Assembly (NCBI RefSeq): GCF_030376605.1
Contig: NZ_JARRAE010000008.1
Location: 62,001 to 126,000, forward strand
Origin: Pseudochrobactrum sp. sp1633
Lineage (GTDB): Bacteria > Pseudomonadota > Alphaproteobacteria > Rhizobiales > Rhizobiaceae
DNA: 64,000 nt
Direction of reading: 5' to 3'
Below the pieces are notes generated by a model. The model was given only the letters and a program-made list of their open reading frames with translations, ran no database searches and was not told where the DNA came from. The position numbers and the translations under genes are program-made. Below, piece after piece: positions 51,580-62,288 of the stretch (positions are counted from its first letter, which is position 1; each line of letters begins with the position of its first letter).

Positions 51580-52788
51580 TTAGGCTGGTGGGGATTGTTC
51601 TAAGTTTTTTACGATTTCTGCAATTCGTTCCGACCACCAGGCTGTCATTTTGACACGCTCGTCCCAATAAGATGCACGGTGGTAGGCACGCCGAACTGCA
51701 TTACCACCAATGTGGGCTAACTCGGCTTCAATGGCATCTTCGTTCCAAGCGCCGCTTTCATTTAAAAGGGTTGAAGCTGTGGCGCGAAATCCGTGCGAGG
51801 TGGCGTCGTCCTTGCTAAACCCCATCCGCCTGAGCGCTTGGTTCATTGTGTTCTCGCTAATAGGTCGCTCAGTTAATGTACTAGATGGAAAGACCAAGCG
51901 CAGATTGCCTGTGTGATTGCGTTGAGCTCGCAAGATCTCAATCACCAGGGGCGGCAATGGCTTTTTATGTGGACGCCGCATTTTCGCGCGTTCAGCTGGG
52001 ATTACCCAGACTGCATTTTCGAGATCGAATTCATTCCATTCCGCTTGCCGGAGTTCACCGGGGCGAGGATAAAGCAGAGCCATTAATTTCAGAGCCGCGC
52101 AGGTTTCTAGCGTCCCCGAGTAAGCCCAAATTGATTTTAACAATTTGGCAAAGACGGTCCAGTCTGTGACGGCGGCCTGATGTGTGACTTTCGGCGCAAT
52201 AATGGCGCCCCTTAAACCAAAGGTTGGGTCATTCTCGGCTCGTGCGGTGGCAATGGCATATCGAAAGACTTGACTTATAACGGCACGCAGGCGCCTGGCG
52301 GTTTCATAATTGCCTTGTGCTTCCACTCGGCGCAACGGTACGAGGATATCCGTTGCTGATATCTCCGTTATTTGTTTGTCTCCCAAGTCGCTTATCGCAA
52401 GGCTTATTAGCCAGCGCTTTTTTCCAAGTGTTGCTGCGGACTTGCCTTCGCGCGCGTTTTTGTCCAGCAGTTCATCGGCCAATGCTGTGAAGCTATCCGT
52501 TACCAGTCGTTCACGAGCAACTTTCTCTTCCTTCTTTTTCGAAGAAGGATCAATTCCGGATGCGAGGAGCTTACGCGCCGCGTCGCGGGCTGCACGAGAT
52601 TCAGCAAGGGAAACGTCTGGCCATGTGCCGAATGAAAGCTGCTTTTGTTTTCCTTCAAATCGATAGACCATTCTCCAGAGTTTGCTACCTGTTGGATTGA
52701 CAACAAGTAAAAGCCCACCTGCGTCTCCATGTTTGGTAGGTTTGGCTGATGGCTTCAAGGCTCGTATCCGTGCATCATTCAAAGGCAT
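51580..52788 (-). CDS. P4-type tyrosine integrase of the island
   Basis: A 402-aa integrase of the P4/CP4 family that inserts elements at tRNA genes. The N-terminal DUF4102 arm-binding domain shows LNDARIRALKPSAKPTKHGD and LSFGTWPDVSLAESRAA. The catalytic domain carries Arg in YPRPGELRQAEW, HGFRATASTLLNE, and the final Tyr in RAYHRASYWDERV. The start at MPLNDARI (52788) is preferred to an ATG 11 codons earlier. It lies next to attR and tRNA-Leu, as is usual, and appears intact. Confidence 0.95.
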   Translation of the reverse strand: MPLNDARIRALKPSAKPTKHGDAGGLLLVVNPTGSKLWRMVYRFEGKQKQLSFGTWPDVSLAESRAARDAARKLLASGIDPSSKKKEEKVARERLVTDSFTALADELLDKNAREGKSAATLGKKRWLISLAISDLGDKQITEISATDILVPLRRVEAQGNYETARRLRAVISQVFRYAIATARAENDPTFGLRGAIIAPKVTHQAAVTDWTVFAKLLKSIWAYSGTLETCAALKLMALLYPRPGELRQAEWNEFDLENAVWVIPAERAKMRRPHKKPLPPLVIEILRAQRNHTGNLRLVFPSSTLTERPISENTMNQALRRMGFSKDDATSHGFRATASTLLNESGAWNEDAIEAELAHIGGNAVRRAYHRASYWDERVKMTAWWSERIAEIVKNLEQSPPA

Positions 52789-52830
52789 TGCGATGGCACC
52801 CCATTGTACAACTGATGGCATCTCAGCAGA

Positions 52831-52853
52831 ATGCCATCAATAATGCCATCAAA
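52831..52853. repeat. 23-bp repeat inside the right end (putative integrase arm sites)
   Basis: An exact copy of 28549-28571, two ATGCCATCA units in tandem. An inverted GATGGCAT is 10 bp further into the integrase gene's 5' region. Position between the integrase start and attR suggests arm-type binding or autoregulation of the integrase promoter. Confidence 0.7.
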
Positions 52854-52905
52854 ATGTTTGGATGCCACTGGTCGACTATGGATGTGAAAAGAAAGTCGAC
52901 AACAA

Positions 52906-52991
52906 AAAAGCCCGCTTTCGCGGGCTTTTTGAGGTGCTTCTGGACCTTGGTAGTGGTCTGAAGACTTAGAAATGGTGCCCAGAAGAGGACT
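52906..52991. repeat. attR: right direct repeat of the genomic island
   Basis: Terminator hairpin AAAAGCCCGC-TTTC-GCGGGCTTTT (52906-52929), then GGACCTTGGTAGTGGTCT (52942-52959), then AATGGTGCCCAGAAGAGGACT (52971-52991), which is the 3' end of tRNA-Leu. The order matches 28421-28491. The island therefore supplies the tRNA's present 3' end and terminator. Confidence 0.85.
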
Positions 52992-53059
52992 CGAACCTCC
53001 ACGCCCTTGCGAGCGCCAGCACCTGAAGCTGGTGCGTCTACCAATTCCGCCATCTGGGC
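52973..53059 (-). tRNA. tRNA-Leu(CAG), integration site of the island
   Basis: On the minus strand the acceptor stem GCCCAGA pairs with TCTGGGC, and ACCA follows. The anticodon loop TTCAGGT is closed by CCAGC/GCTGG, giving anticodon CAG. The T-loop GGTTCGAGTCC and a long variable arm are present. The gene is intact although the island was inserted at its 3' end. Confidence 0.97.
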
Positions 53060-53227
53060 GTTGAGTGTCCGTTTAAGGTGTGGAGTGATTCATGTCAACG
53101 GGGAATTGCGTAATTTTGCAGAAATTCTGCAATTTTTTGAAGAAATATCTGTTTTTCGTCTCAGGATAGAAAAGAAAATCATTTCAACACTTTAGGCGTG
53201 TGTAAAATCCACAGACATAATGGAAAA

Positions 53228-53257
53228 AGCCGGACACATTTCTGTATCCGGCTTTGA
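53228..53257 (-). terminator. Terminator downstream of gpmA
   Basis: AAAGCCGGA and TCCGGCTTT flank a 12-nt loop, with a T-run on the minus strand side, 25 bp after the gpmA stop. Confidence 0.75.
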
Positions 53258-53281
53258 ATCAGAGTAAATGAGCGCTTGTGA

Positions 53282-53902
53282 TTATGCGCTCAGAACTTTC
53301 TTGGATGCGATTGTGCTGTCCGCATTCAGTTCATAAATGATAGGCACGCCGGTGTGCAGTTCCTGTGCGATGATTTCTTCGCTGGTCAGGCCTTCCAGAG
53401 CCATGATCAACGCGCGCAGGGAGTTGCCGTGCGCCGCAACCAGAACGGATTCGCCGCGCAGCACGTGTGGCTGAATGGTATGCAGATAATATGGCCAGAC
53501 GCGTGCACCGGTATCACGCAGGCTTTCACCACCCGGAGGCGGCACGTCATAGGAGCGGCGCCATACATGCACCTGATCTTCACCCCATTTGGCGCGGGCA
53601 TCGTCTTTATTGAGGCCGGAGAGATCACCGTAGTCACGCTCATTCAGCGCAACATTGCGGATTGTTTGCAGGTCTGACTGGCCGAGCTGATCCAGAATAT
53701 GCTGGCAGGTGATCTGGGCGCGGGACAAATCAGAAGTATAGGCGATATCAAATTTCAGGCCGGCATCTTTCAGCCGCTGACCGGCTGCTTTGGCTTCTGC
53801 ATGGCCCTGTTCGGTGAGTGACGGGTCGCGCCAGCCGGTAAACAGGTTTTTCAGGTTCCATTCACTTTGGCCGTGACGGACAAGAACAAGGGTGCGGGAC
53901 AT
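53282..53902 (-). CDS. gpmA: 2,3-bisphosphoglycerate-dependent phosphoglycerate mutase
   Basis: Interconverts 3- and 2-phosphoglycerate in glycolysis. A 206-aa protein, the short alphaproteobacterial form. The phosphohistidine motif [18 protein letters not shown] is at residues about 6-23, [12 protein letters not shown] carries the active-site Glu, and the second catalytic His is in [11 protein letters not shown]. It follows dapB on the minus strand by 41 bp. Confidence 0.96.
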   Translation of the reverse strand: MSRTLVLVRHGQSEWNLKNLFTGWRDPSLTEQGHAEAKAAGQRLKDAGLKFDIAYTSDLSRAQITCQHILDQLGQSDLQTIRNVALNERDYGDLSGLNKDDARAKWGEDQVHVWRRSYDVPPPGGESLRDTGARVWPYYLHTIQPHVLRGESVLVAAHGNSLRALIMALEGLTSEEIIAQELHTGVPIIYELNADSTIASKKVLSA

Positions 53903-53943
53903 GGAATAATCTCCGTTTGGATATGAGCGGAAAAGAAACTGAT

Positions 53944-54783
53944 TTAAAGGCCGAGCACGTCACGCATTGTATAAAGGCCGGGCTTTTTGCCCTGACCCCA
54001 TAATGCGGCGCTGACCGCGCCTTGCGCGAAGACTGATCTGTCTTGTGCCTGATGAGACAGGGTAATGCGCTCCGATGTGCCGGCAAAGATGACGGAGTGA
54101 TCCCCGACAACCGAACCGCCACGCAAAGTCGCAAAACCGATTGTGCCGTCTTCGCGTGCGCCGGTATGGCCGTCGCGTACACGCACACTGTGATCAGTAA
54201 GGGCAATATCGCGTCCCTGAGCTGCAGCTTCCCCCAGCAGCAATGCGGTGCCGGAAGGGGCATCGACCTTGTGCTTGTGGTGCATTTCCAGAATTTCGAT
54301 ATCGAAGGCAGAAGGGCCAAGGGCGCGTGCAGCTTGCTCCACCAGCGCGGAGAGCAGATTAACGCCGAGGCTCATATTACCGGATTTAATGATTGTTGCA
54401 TGACGTGCGGCGGCACGGATTTTTTCTTCATCCGCAGCGCTGCATCCTGTTGTACCGATCACATGCACAATGCGTGCCTGAGCGGCCAGTGCGGCATAGA
54501 CCAGCGTCGAGGCCGGTGTTGTAAAATCAAGCACACCCTGTGCTTCGGCAAAGACCGGCAGCGGATCGGCCGAGATGATAATCCCGTTCTTACCCGCACC
54601 TGCCACTTCGCCGGCATCCTGACCAATGAGCGGCGAACCTTCCCGCACGATTGCACCGGAAAGCACCGTATCCGGATTTTCAGTAATGGCGCGGATAAGG
54701 GCTTTTCCCATGCGGCCGCCTGCGCCGGTTACGACAAGGCGCATTGCAGAGGAAGTCTGAGCCGCTGAGACAGTTGAAGTCAT
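53944..54783 (-). CDS. dapB: 4-hydroxy-tetrahydrodipicolinate reductase
   Basis: NAD(P)H-dependent step of lysine and diaminopimelate synthesis. A 279-aa protein with the Rossmann motif [13 protein letters not shown] and the catalytic segment [16 protein letters not shown]. Length and start are normal. It lies 4 bp downstream of the ABC exporter gene and upstream of gpmA, so the three minus-strand genes may be one transcript. Confidence 0.97.
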   Translation of the reverse strand: MTSTVSAAQTSSAMRLVVTGAGGRMGKALIRAITENPDTVLSGAIVREGSPLIGQDAGEVAGAGKNGIIISADPLPVFAEAQGVLDFTTPASTLVYAALAAQARIVHVIGTTGCSAADEEKIRAAARHATIIKSGNMSLGVNLLSALVEQAARALGPSAFDIEILEMHHKHKVDAPSGTALLLGEAAAQGRDIALTDHSVRVRDGHTGAREDGTIGFATLRGGSVVGDHSVIFAGTSERITLSHQAQDRSVFAQGAVSAALWGQGKKPGLYTMRDVLGL

Positions 54784-54787
54784 TCTT

Positions 54788-56596
54788 TTATCCGATCAGT
54801 GTTTCAGCTTCAGGAGCAGACTGGAGTTGATAGAAGCGGGCATAGACACCGTTTTCGATGGCCACGAGATCTGCATGGCGGCCTTCTTCAACAATATTGC
54901 CAGCTTCCATAACGATGATTTTATCAGCACTGACCACAGTTGAAAGACGATGAGCAATCACAATCGTGGTGCGGTCTTTCATAATGGTTTCCAATGCCTG
55001 CTGAACCCGCTTTTCGGAGTCATTATCGAGTGCCGATGTTGCCTCATCCAGCAGCAAGATCGGTGCATTGCGCACAATCGCACGGGCAATGGAAAGGCGC
55101 TGACGCTGGCCGCCAGAGAGCGTGACGCCGTTTTCGCCGACCGGACTGTCATAACCCTGTGGCTGACGAATGATAAACTCATGGGCATTAGCCAGTTTTG
55201 CAGCCTCAATAACTTCCTCTTGCGTCGCATCAGGGCGACCATAGCGGATATTATCGGCAATGGAGCCTTCAAACAGATAAGGCTGCTGTGAAACATAGGC
55301 GATGGAATGGCGCAGTGAATTGACGGTAACGCCAGCGATATCCTGATCATCGATGAGAATACGGCCGCTGTTGACGTCATAAAAGCGCTGAATCAGTGTA
55401 ATGAGCGTGGATTTTCCGGCACCTGATGCGCCGACAATAGCCGTGGTTTCTCCGGCCTGAGCAATAAAGCTGATGCCTTTCAGAACCTGTTGATATTCCG
55501 GATTGTCTTTGGCGTGATAGGCAAACTCGACATCTTCAAAACGAACAGTTCCGTCTTTGATGTTCAGCTCCACAGCATCCGGCCGGTCGGTTTGTGCTGG
55601 TTTCAGATCCAGAATTTCATAGATCATACGGGCATTAACCAGCGCGCGCTCCAGATTGACCTGAAGGCGGGCAAGACGACGCGCCGGATCATAGGCCAGC
55701 ATCATGGATGTGATGAATGCAAACATGGTGCCCGGAGGCTGCTGCTCGGCGATGGCACGATAACCGGCATAGGCAATGACCGCGGCGATGGCGATACCGG
55801 CGAGAATTTCAGAGATCGGGGTGACACGTTCAGAAACACTGGCGATCTTGTTCGAGCGCGCTTCTGCCCGCTCGATCAACCCGTTGATCTTGTTGCGCAG
55901 CTGATCTTCCATCGTAAAAGCTTTAACGATGGCGATGCCTTGTGTGGTTTCCTGCATCGCACCGAGCAGGTGCGAATTCAAATGAACAACTTCTCTGGTC
56001 ACGGTGCGGATACGGCGTGAAACATAGGTAACTGTCAGAATCAGCGGCGGCGCGATCAGCAGGGAATAAAGCGACAGATAAGGTTCTTGATAAACCATGA
56101 TGCAGAGAAGGCCGACGAGCATCACCGCATCGCGTGCAAGGGACGTGACGGTCATATTCATCAGGTCGCGCATGCCTGAAATATTCTGATTGATCTGCGC
56201 TGCCAGATGACCGGAACGATGATCATTATAAAAATTCAGTCCCAGCTTCATCAGATGGGCGAAAATACGTTTCTGATAGATTGCAGCCAGATTATTGCCG
56301 ATTTTGGCCAGTTGCACGGCCTGAATATAGCTGCCGAGGCCGCGCAGGATGAATGCGAGTAAAATAGAGCCGGAAATAGCTGCGATAAGATCAGCACGTT
56401 GCCTGTAAAAAATGTCGTTGATGACATCGCGCATAATATAGCCGACAAAAACTGTGGCGCCCGATATCATCAGCGAACCGGCAATAGCTTTGGCATAAGA
56501 AATTTTGTGATCAGAAAAATTCTCAGAGAGCACACGACGGATCATCTGTGTGGTTTCTGCCGGATCATTGTTCTTTTTCTTTTTAAATAAGCTCAC
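54788..56596 (-). CDS. MsbA-like ABC exporter (fused membrane and ATPase domains)
   Basis: A 602-aa half-transporter that works as a homodimer in the inner membrane. Six hydrophobic segments lie in about residues 40-320. The ATPase has Walker [11 protein letters not shown], signature [14 protein letters not shown] and Walker [13 protein letters not shown]. The closest known groups are lipid and multidrug exporters (MsbA, LmrA). The substrate is not fixed by the sequence. The first 20 residues are polar and lysine-rich (FKKKKNND). Confidence 0.92.
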   Translation of the reverse strand: MSLFKKKKNNDPAETTQMIRRVLSENFSDHKISYAKAIAGSLMISGATVFVGYIMRDVINDIFYRQRADLIAAISGSILLAFILRGLGSYIQAVQLAKIGNNLAAIYQKRIFAHLMKLGLNFYNDHRSGHLAAQINQNISGMRDLMNMTVTSLARDAVMLVGLLCIMVYQEPYLSLYSLLIAPPLILTVTYVSRRIRTVTREVVHLNSHLLGAMQETTQGIAIVKAFTMEDQLRNKINGLIERAEARSNKIASVSERVTPISEILAGIAIAAVIAYAGYRAIAEQQPPGTMFAFITSMMLAYDPARRLARLQVNLERALVNARMIYEILDLKPAQTDRPDAVELNIKDGTVRFEDVEFAYHAKDNPEYQQVLKGISFIAQAGETTAIVGASGAGKSTLITLIQRFYDVNSGRILIDDQDIAGVTVNSLRHSIAYVSQQPYLFEGSIADNIRYGRPDATQEEVIEAAKLANAHEFIIRQPQGYDSPVGENGVTLSGGQRQRLSIARAIVRNAPILLLDEATSALDNDSEKRVQQALETIMKDRTTIVIAHRLSTVVSADKIIVMEAGNIVEEGRHADLVAIENGVYARFYQLQSAPEAETLIG

Positions 56597-56777
56597 GGTC
56601 AGGGAAAATCCTGCTGCTGGTTTTCAGAAAAGTCCGGCAGCGTTTTTGTTCCGCCGGTGCCTCTTTCCTATAAAGCTACATAAAGCATTTGACCATGCCC
56701 CGTGTGAAAGCATGGTCAATAACGCTTGAGATTTTCCGGTTGGCTGCAGATTTGCCGGTGCCAGTGGCGCTTTTATA

Positions 56778-57791
56778 TCAGCGCCAGCGACGGCCATCCG
56801 TATGAATGTCAAAACGGGCAGGCGTGCGTGCATAGGCTGAAAGTCCGGCAATGGCTGCCAGAGGGTGGATAATCACATGCACCGGAATGGCTTTCAGAAT
56901 GTGCTGATGCGGCGCTTTATCTTCAAATGCAGCGCGGAAGCTGCCTGTGCGCAATGCGGAGATAATACGCTGCGGAATACCGCCGGAAAGATAAACACCG
57001 CCATGCGCCATGAAAATGAGTGCGAGATCACCGGCAAGACGCCCAAGGTAAATCACAAACAGTTCCAGTGTCTCAATGGCTTGGGTGTTGCTTTTATCCA
57101 GAGCAGCATCGGTGATTTCTGCCGGTGTAATCAGGGATGGCGTCACACCGTCGGCCTGACAAATGGCCTGATAAATATGCTGCAGACCGCGTCCGCAAAG
57201 CAGTTGTTCGGCAGAAACGCGGCCGTCGATCTTTTCAATAAACGGGAAAATCTGCAGGTCGCGCTCTGAACGCGGACCAAAATCCACATGGCCGCCTTCG
57301 CCGGGAACCGGCACCCATGTCTGGCGTGAACGGATAAGACCTGCAACGCCCAAACCTGTTCCGGGGCCCAGAACCACACGTTTGCCGTTCGGATGACCCG
57401 GCTCACCGCCGATATTCTCCAGATGATGATCATCAAGGGAAACAACAGCCAGAGCCTGTGCTTCAAAATCATTGAGAACAGTAATGTCCTGCAGGTTGAA
57501 GCGCTCCATCAATTGGCGCGGCCGGACAACCCACTGGCAATTTGTGAGCGGAATTTCGTCACCTTCAACCGGACCTGCAATGGCAATAACAGCAGAGCGG
57601 GGCTGAATGGACGTGTGATCGAGAACCACAGTCTGGATCGCATCTTCCAGTGTTTCAAAGTCTTTGGTCAGCAGAACCGGAAATTCTTTTGGCTCTGCAT
57701 AGGAATCAACCAGAATGGCAAAGCGGGCATTGGTGCCGCCAATATCGCCGATAAGGACGGGGAAAACAAAATTCGGATCGATACTAGGCAT
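56778..57791 (-). CDS. glk: Glucokinase
   Basis: ATP-dependent phosphorylation of glucose in the cytoplasm. A 337-aa protein of the bacterial Glk family with the phosphate-binding motif [13 protein letters not shown], the substrate segment VLNDFEAQA, and [10 protein letters not shown] followed by [10 protein letters not shown]. Length is normal for alphaproteobacteria. About 180 bp separate it from the exporter gene downstream; they contain a 10-bp inverted repeat (56689-56719) without a clear T-run. Confidence 0.96.
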   Translation of the reverse strand: MPSIDPNFVFPVLIGDIGGTNARFAILVDSYAEPKEFPVLLTKDFETLEDAIQTVVLDHTSIQPRSAVIAIAGPVEGDEIPLTNCQWVVRPRQLMERFNLQDITVLNDFEAQALAVVSLDDHHLENIGGEPGHPNGKRVVLGPGTGLGVAGLIRSRQTWVPVPGEGGHVDFGPRSERDLQIFPFIEKIDGRVSAEQLLCGRGLQHIYQAICQADGVTPSLITPAEITDAALDKSNTQAIETLELFVIYLGRLAGDLALIFMAHGGVYLSGGIPQRIISALRTGSFRAAFEDKAPHQHILKAIPVHVIIHPLAAIAGLSAYARTPARFDIHTDGRRWR

Positions 57792-57947
57792 TGTTATTAC
57801 AGCATCCCGTTCTGATTGTTTTTGGCTTTACACAGTTTCAGATAATGAGCCGGTTCTCTCTTTATCTGATGCTGTTCTAAATCGTTTTAATTCTATATCG
57901 GATGCGCTGATTGAAGAAAAGCGCATAGTTGGTGAATGCCTGCGCTT

Positions 57948-58982
57948 TTATGGTTTTTGCGCAGGCAGCGGGATTGAGGCAGGGGGCACCGGTGCAGCAA
58001 ACGCAGGCACTTGTGCCGGTGCGAAAGTCTCTGCCTCATTACCGGTGCTTTTTAATCCGTAGGTCACATCTTTGACGGATGCAGGTGTCGGAGCATTCAG
58101 CAAGGCCGCACAGGCTGACGGCAATTGCGAGACCATCATCACTTTAGGCGGCTTTGGTTTTTCGCCGGGTTTGGCTGGTTTTGCCGGCTTCCAGGGCTCA
58201 TCGGTAAACCACCAGTCGAGTGATTTTCCGCAACCGTCATCTTTGCCGGTTGGTTCCTGCGGTTTACAATCCGGTGAACCGGCCTGACAACGCAACCGCA
58301 CATGGAAATGGTAAAAATGCCCCCAGTAAGGGCGCACTTTTGCCAGCCAGCTGCGATCGCCGCTCACAGTTTCGCAGAGTTGTTTTTTTATGCCCGGATG
58401 CACAAAGAGACGTTCAACTTGCGGATAGCTGGCGGCATGTTTCAGAAGAGCTGTGCGCGATGCCGTCCATTTCTTCTGGTCAACATAGAGTGAATTGGGC
58501 TGCAGCATGGAAACTGCGCTCACGTCCTCGCGCTCCTGATTGGTAAAGCGGCGGTTGGGCATCGGGGTCAGCCAGATATCGGCATCAAGCCCGACCTGAT
58601 GGGAGGCATGGCCGGTCAGCATCGGGCCGCCGCGCGGCTGCGATATGTCACCGACCAGCAGACCATTCCAGCCGGTTTTTGCTGCATCACGGGAGAGCTT
58701 TTCCAAAAGTGCAATCAGGTTCGGGTGTCCCCAGTTGCGGTTTCTCGACAGGCGCATAACCTGCCAGTTTTGTCCGTCTACCGGCAGGGCGACGGCACCG
58801 CTGATACAACCTTTGGAATAAAACCCGTAAGATTCAGGCGTGCTGACATTTGGCAGTTTGACCGAGCCAAAAGCCTGTTTGGCTGGCGCATCAGCCTGCG
58901 CTGTGGTCACTGCGCCGCTTAATAAGGGAGCCGTCAGGCTCAGACTGAGTGCAATGGCGCAAAGTTTGCGGGCAAATGTCAT
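57948..58982 (-). CDS. mepA: Penicillin-insensitive murein endopeptidase
   Basis: Cleaves D-Ala-mDAP cross-links of peptidoglycan in the periplasm (peptidase family M74). A 344-aa preprotein with a signal peptide that ends near TAQADA. Zinc-binding and catalytic segments are GHASHQVGLDADIWL and WGHFYHFHVRLRC, with the conserved Cys pairs typical of MepA. The Pro/Ala-rich C-terminal tail (from about residue 300) is extra compared with E. coli MepA. Confidence 0.94.
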   Translation of the reverse strand: MTFARKLCAIALSLSLTAPLLSGAVTTAQADAPAKQAFGSVKLPNVSTPESYGFYSKGCISGAVALPVDGQNWQVMRLSRNRNWGHPNLIALLEKLSRDAAKTGWNGLLVGDISQPRGGPMLTGHASHQVGLDADIWLTPMPNRRFTNQEREDVSAVSMLQPNSLYVDQKKWTASRTALLKHAASYPQVERLFVHPGIKKQLCETVSGDRSWLAKVRPYWGHFYHFHVRLRCQAGSPDCKPQEPTGKDDGCGKSLDWWFTDEPWKPAKPAKPGEKPKPPKVMMVSQLPSACAALLNAPTPASVKDVTYGLKSTGNEAETFAPAQVPAFAAPVPPASIPLPAQKP

Positions 58983-59072
58983 GACAACAGGTTCCGTAAG
59001 TCAAAATATGTTCGCAGCATTGACTGCGTTGCGGCGGCTGACAAGCGTAAAAATATCACAGTCGCAGCGTGT

Positions 59073-59984
59073 TCAGCGGCCTTCGCCCTGTTGAAGAAGG
59101 TTTTGCAGCCCTATGCGGTAGTTTGAAAAGCGTAACTGATAGCCTGTCGCTTTCAGGGCGGCATTGGAAGCGCGTTTACACTCCTGATAAAACGAGCGCG
59201 CCATAGGGGAAAGCTCCGCGGTTTCATAATCAATGGCCGGTGGCGGTGCGATATTCAGTAATTCGGCTGCAAATGTAATGATTTCATGGGCGGGTGCCGG
59301 CTCATCATCGGCGAGATTATAAATGCCCCCCTGATTGGTGAGTGCCAGATGTGCCAGTGCGCCACCGATATCCTCAACATGGATACGGTTGAAAACATGG
59401 TCTTTTTTGATCAGGCGATGGGCGCGGCCTTGTTTGAGGCTGGCCAGTGCATTGCGTGCCTGTCCCTGAAAAGTCGGGCCGTAAATACCGGCAATCCGCA
59501 AAATTGCACAGGCAATATCAGTACCCTCTACCTGCGCCAGCCATTCCTTTTCGGCGGTGACGCGGGCGGCAGAGCGGGCAGAAAGCGGTTTCAGCTCCGA
59601 TGTCTCATTCACCCATGCGCCCTGATAATCACCATAGACGCCGATGGTCGACAGATAGCTGATGAAGCGCGCATTGGCTGCGTAATATGGTAGTCCTTCC
59701 GGCATCAGCCGCAAAATCGGATCTGTCTCGTCTGCACTGCCGGTTAGTGGCGCAACGGAAGACACGATATGGGTTGCTTGGCTTAATTCATCGCGCAGTT
59801 CGGCACTGAGACCTTGCTCGGCATCGAAGAAAACAGGTGTAATGCCGTTTTTGCGCAAGACCTCTGCCTGCTCCGGACGGCGGACAGTGCCGGTAACCGA
59901 GCGGATATTCGCGTTTGGATTTTTCCGCAGGGCTTCGATAAAATAATGGGCAGAATAGCCGGAGCCGAACAGAAAAATATGCAT
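59073..59984 (-). CDS. NAD-dependent epimerase/dehydratase family protein (YeeZ-like)
   Basis: A 303-aa short-chain dehydrogenase-like protein. The nucleotide-binding motif is a shortened FLFGSGYSAHYF at the N-terminus, and YLSTIGVYGDYQGAWV carries the Tyr region, followed by LRIAGIYGP. It lacks the classical YxxxK pattern that I can be sure of. Its start overlaps the end of queG by 1 bp, so it is co-expressed with queG. The substrate is unknown. Confidence 0.82.
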   Translation of the reverse strand: MHIFLFGSGYSAHYFIEALRKNPNANIRSVTGTVRRPEQAEVLRKNGITPVFFDAEQGLSAELRDELSQATHIVSSVAPLTGSADETDPILRLMPEGLPYYAANARFISYLSTIGVYGDYQGAWVNETSELKPLSARSAARVTAEKEWLAQVEGTDIACAILRIAGIYGPTFQGQARNALASLKQGRAHRLIKKDHVFNRIHVEDIGGALAHLALTNQGGIYNLADDEPAPAHEIITFAAELLNIAPPPAIDYETAELSPMARSFYQECKRASNAALKATGYQLRFSNYRIGLQNLLQQGEGR

Positions 59985-61183
59985 TATTTGTCTTTCTCAA
60001 ATTGAACGGAGGCTGTCCGCCATTCTTCAATTACCTCATCATCTTGTTCAAGAGGAAGATGATGGTTTTTGAAACGGGTGAACTCTTGATTTGCAGCCAA
60101 TCGGGATAATGCCCAGACGGCTGCTCCGCGTGTTACCGGTGCCGGATCATTCAGTAATGTTTCAATCACCGGAAGATAGGCCGGATTACCTGAATTCCCC
60201 GCCGCGATCAGCACATTACGGATAAAGCGGTCACGGCCGATCCGTTTGACCGGCGAGCCGCTGAAGAGAATACGAAATGCGGGATCATCCAGTTGCAGCA
60301 GCGTATCAAGAGCCGGTTCTTTCAACTCTTCCCGTGCCTGCAATTTAGCCTCTCTGGATACTTGCGCGAATTTATTCCACGGACAGGCCGACAAACAGTC
60401 GTCGCAGCCATAGATGCGATTACCCATCATCGTGCGAAATTCGTGCGGAATAGGGCCTTTATTCTCAATGGTGAGATAGGAGATGCAGCGCCGTGCATCA
60501 ATCTGATAGGGCGCGGGAAAAGCATCGGTCGGGCAGGCATCAAGGCAGGCACGGCATTTGCCGCAACTGTCTTTACCCGCGGTATCGGGCTCCAGATCGG
60601 CGGTGGTAAATATAGAGCCGAGAAACAGCCACGACCCGTATTCGCGGCTGACCATATTGGTGTGTTTGCCCTGCCAGCCCATACCAGCGGAAACCGCCAG
60701 CGGCTTTTCCATCACTGGTGCTGTATCGACAAACACTTTAACCTCGTGGCCGGTGCGCGCGGCAAAGCGGCTGGCCATATGTTTGAGTTTGCCTTTGATA
60801 ATGTCGTGGTAATCGCGGTTCTGCGCATAAACAGAAATCGCCCCGCAATCCTTTTTGTCTTGCAGGGTGCGCGGATCATGGTCGGGGCCATAATTCATCG
60901 CCAGCATGACGATTGAGCGCACTTCATGCCAAAGCTCGGCAGGATTGGAGCGGCGGTCAGCCGTTTCCTCCAGCCATTCCATTGAACCGTGGCGACCACG
61001 ATCCAGAAAATAGCGCAGCCGTTGCGGTGCCTGCGGAATAGCATCAGGTGTGGTAATGGCGACGACATCAAAACCAACCGCCGCCGCTTCTTCCATTAAA
61101 AAACGTTTCAGACGGATGCTAAGAGGCTCATCGCTCTTGGCCAATGGTTTTTTAGGTGTGCGATCAGAAATCAAGGTCGCCAT
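59984..61183 (-). CDS. queG: Epoxyqueuosine reductase QueG
   Basis: Last step of queuosine synthesis in tRNA, a cobalamin-dependent reductase with two 4Fe-4S clusters. A 399-aa protein. The cluster motifs are CGKCRACLDACPTDAF and YGCDDCLSACPWNKF. The segment YHDIIKGKLKHMASR and the C-terminal HEAT-like region (PAPVTRGAAVWALSRL) fit the family. The start lies 20 bp inside the end of the upstream glutathione transferase gene. Confidence 0.96.
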   Translation of the reverse strand: MATLISDRTPKKPLAKSDEPLSIRLKRFLMEEAAAVGFDVVAITTPDAIPQAPQRLRYFLDRGRHGSMEWLEETADRRSNPAELWHEVRSIVMLAMNYGPDHDPRTLQDKKDCGAISVYAQNRDYHDIIKGKLKHMASRFAARTGHEVKVFVDTAPVMEKPLAVSAGMGWQGKHTNMVSREYGSWLFLGSIFTTADLEPDTAGKDSCGKCRACLDACPTDAFPAPYQIDARRCISYLTIENKGPIPHEFRTMMGNRIYGCDDCLSACPWNKFAQVSREAKLQAREELKEPALDTLLQLDDPAFRILFSGSPVKRIGRDRFIRNVLIAAGNSGNPAYLPVIETLLNDPAPVTRGAAVWALSRLAANQEFTRFKNHHLPLEQDDEVIEEWRTASVQFEKDK

Positions 61184-61856
61184 AATGTGATGCCGGAAAA
61201 ATGCCGCGCACGCGATCAGCGAGCAGCGGACGGAAAGAAGGGCGGGATTTCATGCGCGCATACCATTCACGGGTCGCGCGGTGCTCAGCCCATTCAATTT
61301 CACCCAAATAATCCAGAACAGAAATGCCGGCAGCAGCGGCCATGTCGGCATAGCTCGGCGTATCACCGGCCAGCCAGTTGCGGGTGGCTGCCAGCCAGTC
61401 TGTATAACGCATATGCTGACGGATATTGGCACGGGCTGCGCGGATTGCAGTAGAATCAGGTGCTGATGAACCCATTTCCTGAGACATCTGCAGTTTAAAC
61501 ACGCGTTCACGGGCGAGGTGACGGGTGACTTCATTTTCAAACTTGATAAGAAACCAGTCCACAAGGCGGCGCACTTCAGCGCGCTCCATCGGTGTTTCCG
61601 GCAGCAGGCGGCGGTTGCGTTTCAATGCGCCGCGGGTTTCATCCATATATTCGGCAATGACCGTTGCACCAACAACCGGCAGGTCATTTTCGGCCAGCAA
61701 TACGGGCAGGGTTCCTGCAGGATTGAGTGCCAGAAATTCTTTTCTGCGTGACCACGGACGTTCCTCAATCATCTCTGCTTCAACGCCATATTCATTAAGA
61801 ATTAGACGGACATAGCGTGAGGTGGTGGACATCGGGTGGTGAAACAGCGTGAGCAT
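61164..61856 (-). CDS. Glutathione S-transferase family protein
   Basis: A 230-aa protein with an N-terminal thioredoxin-like domain (HHPMSTTSRYVRLILNEYGV, and LNPAGTLPVLLAENDLP with the cis-Pro) and an all-helical C-terminal domain. Substrates of such transferases cannot be predicted. It overlaps queG by 20 bp and is the first gene of a three-gene minus-strand set. Confidence 0.92.
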   Translation of the reverse strand: MLTLFHHPMSTTSRYVRLILNEYGVEAEMIEERPWSRRKEFLALNPAGTLPVLLAENDLPVVGATVIAEYMDETRGALKRNRRLLPETPMERAEVRRLVDWFLIKFENEVTRHLARERVFKLQMSQEMGSSAPDSTAIRAARANIRQHMRYTDWLAATRNWLAGDTPSYADMAAAAGISVLDYLGEIEWAEHRATREWYARMKSRPSFRPLLADRVRGIFPASHYGDLDF

Positions 61857-62288
61857 GTGGTTCGTTAGGTCTTTCAGGTGTGGCTGTACCGGTTATAGCT
61901 GTTTTGAAAGCTGCGGCCGGAAAGCCGGGTAATCAGACTGAATGTTCTGCCAGCTTGTGCGTATCCTGCGAAAAGATCAAACCTTGCAGAAGGCTGTGAT
62001 CCGGCAGAGTGCTAAACCTGAACAGAGAGCGGAATAAAAATGCGCCTGCATAGCATTTTGCGCAACTATACATTCTCCCTATAAATAATTGGTTAGGACG
62101 CGTGAGCTACATAATAATGCATTGCATTCGGACTAAAAACATTTCAACAGGCTAAATTTAAGGCAGCGTTGTTGTTTTTCAGCTTCTTTCCGGCTTTCAG
62201 ACATAATGTCCGTTAAAATCGGGCGTTTGAAACCTATCAGAGCCGGACGCGCAATATTGATACAATGCAGACAAAGGTATTCAGCATT
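61857..62288. other. 432-bp intergenic stretch between the divergent GST and uppP genes
   Basis: Promoters of both genes are expected here. No ORF or structured RNA that I recognise. Confidence 0.5.

Noticed and set aside
56689-56719. 10-bp inverted repeat downstream of glk as a terminator
   Set aside because: No T-run follows on the minus strand; mentioned with glk but not listed as a terminator.
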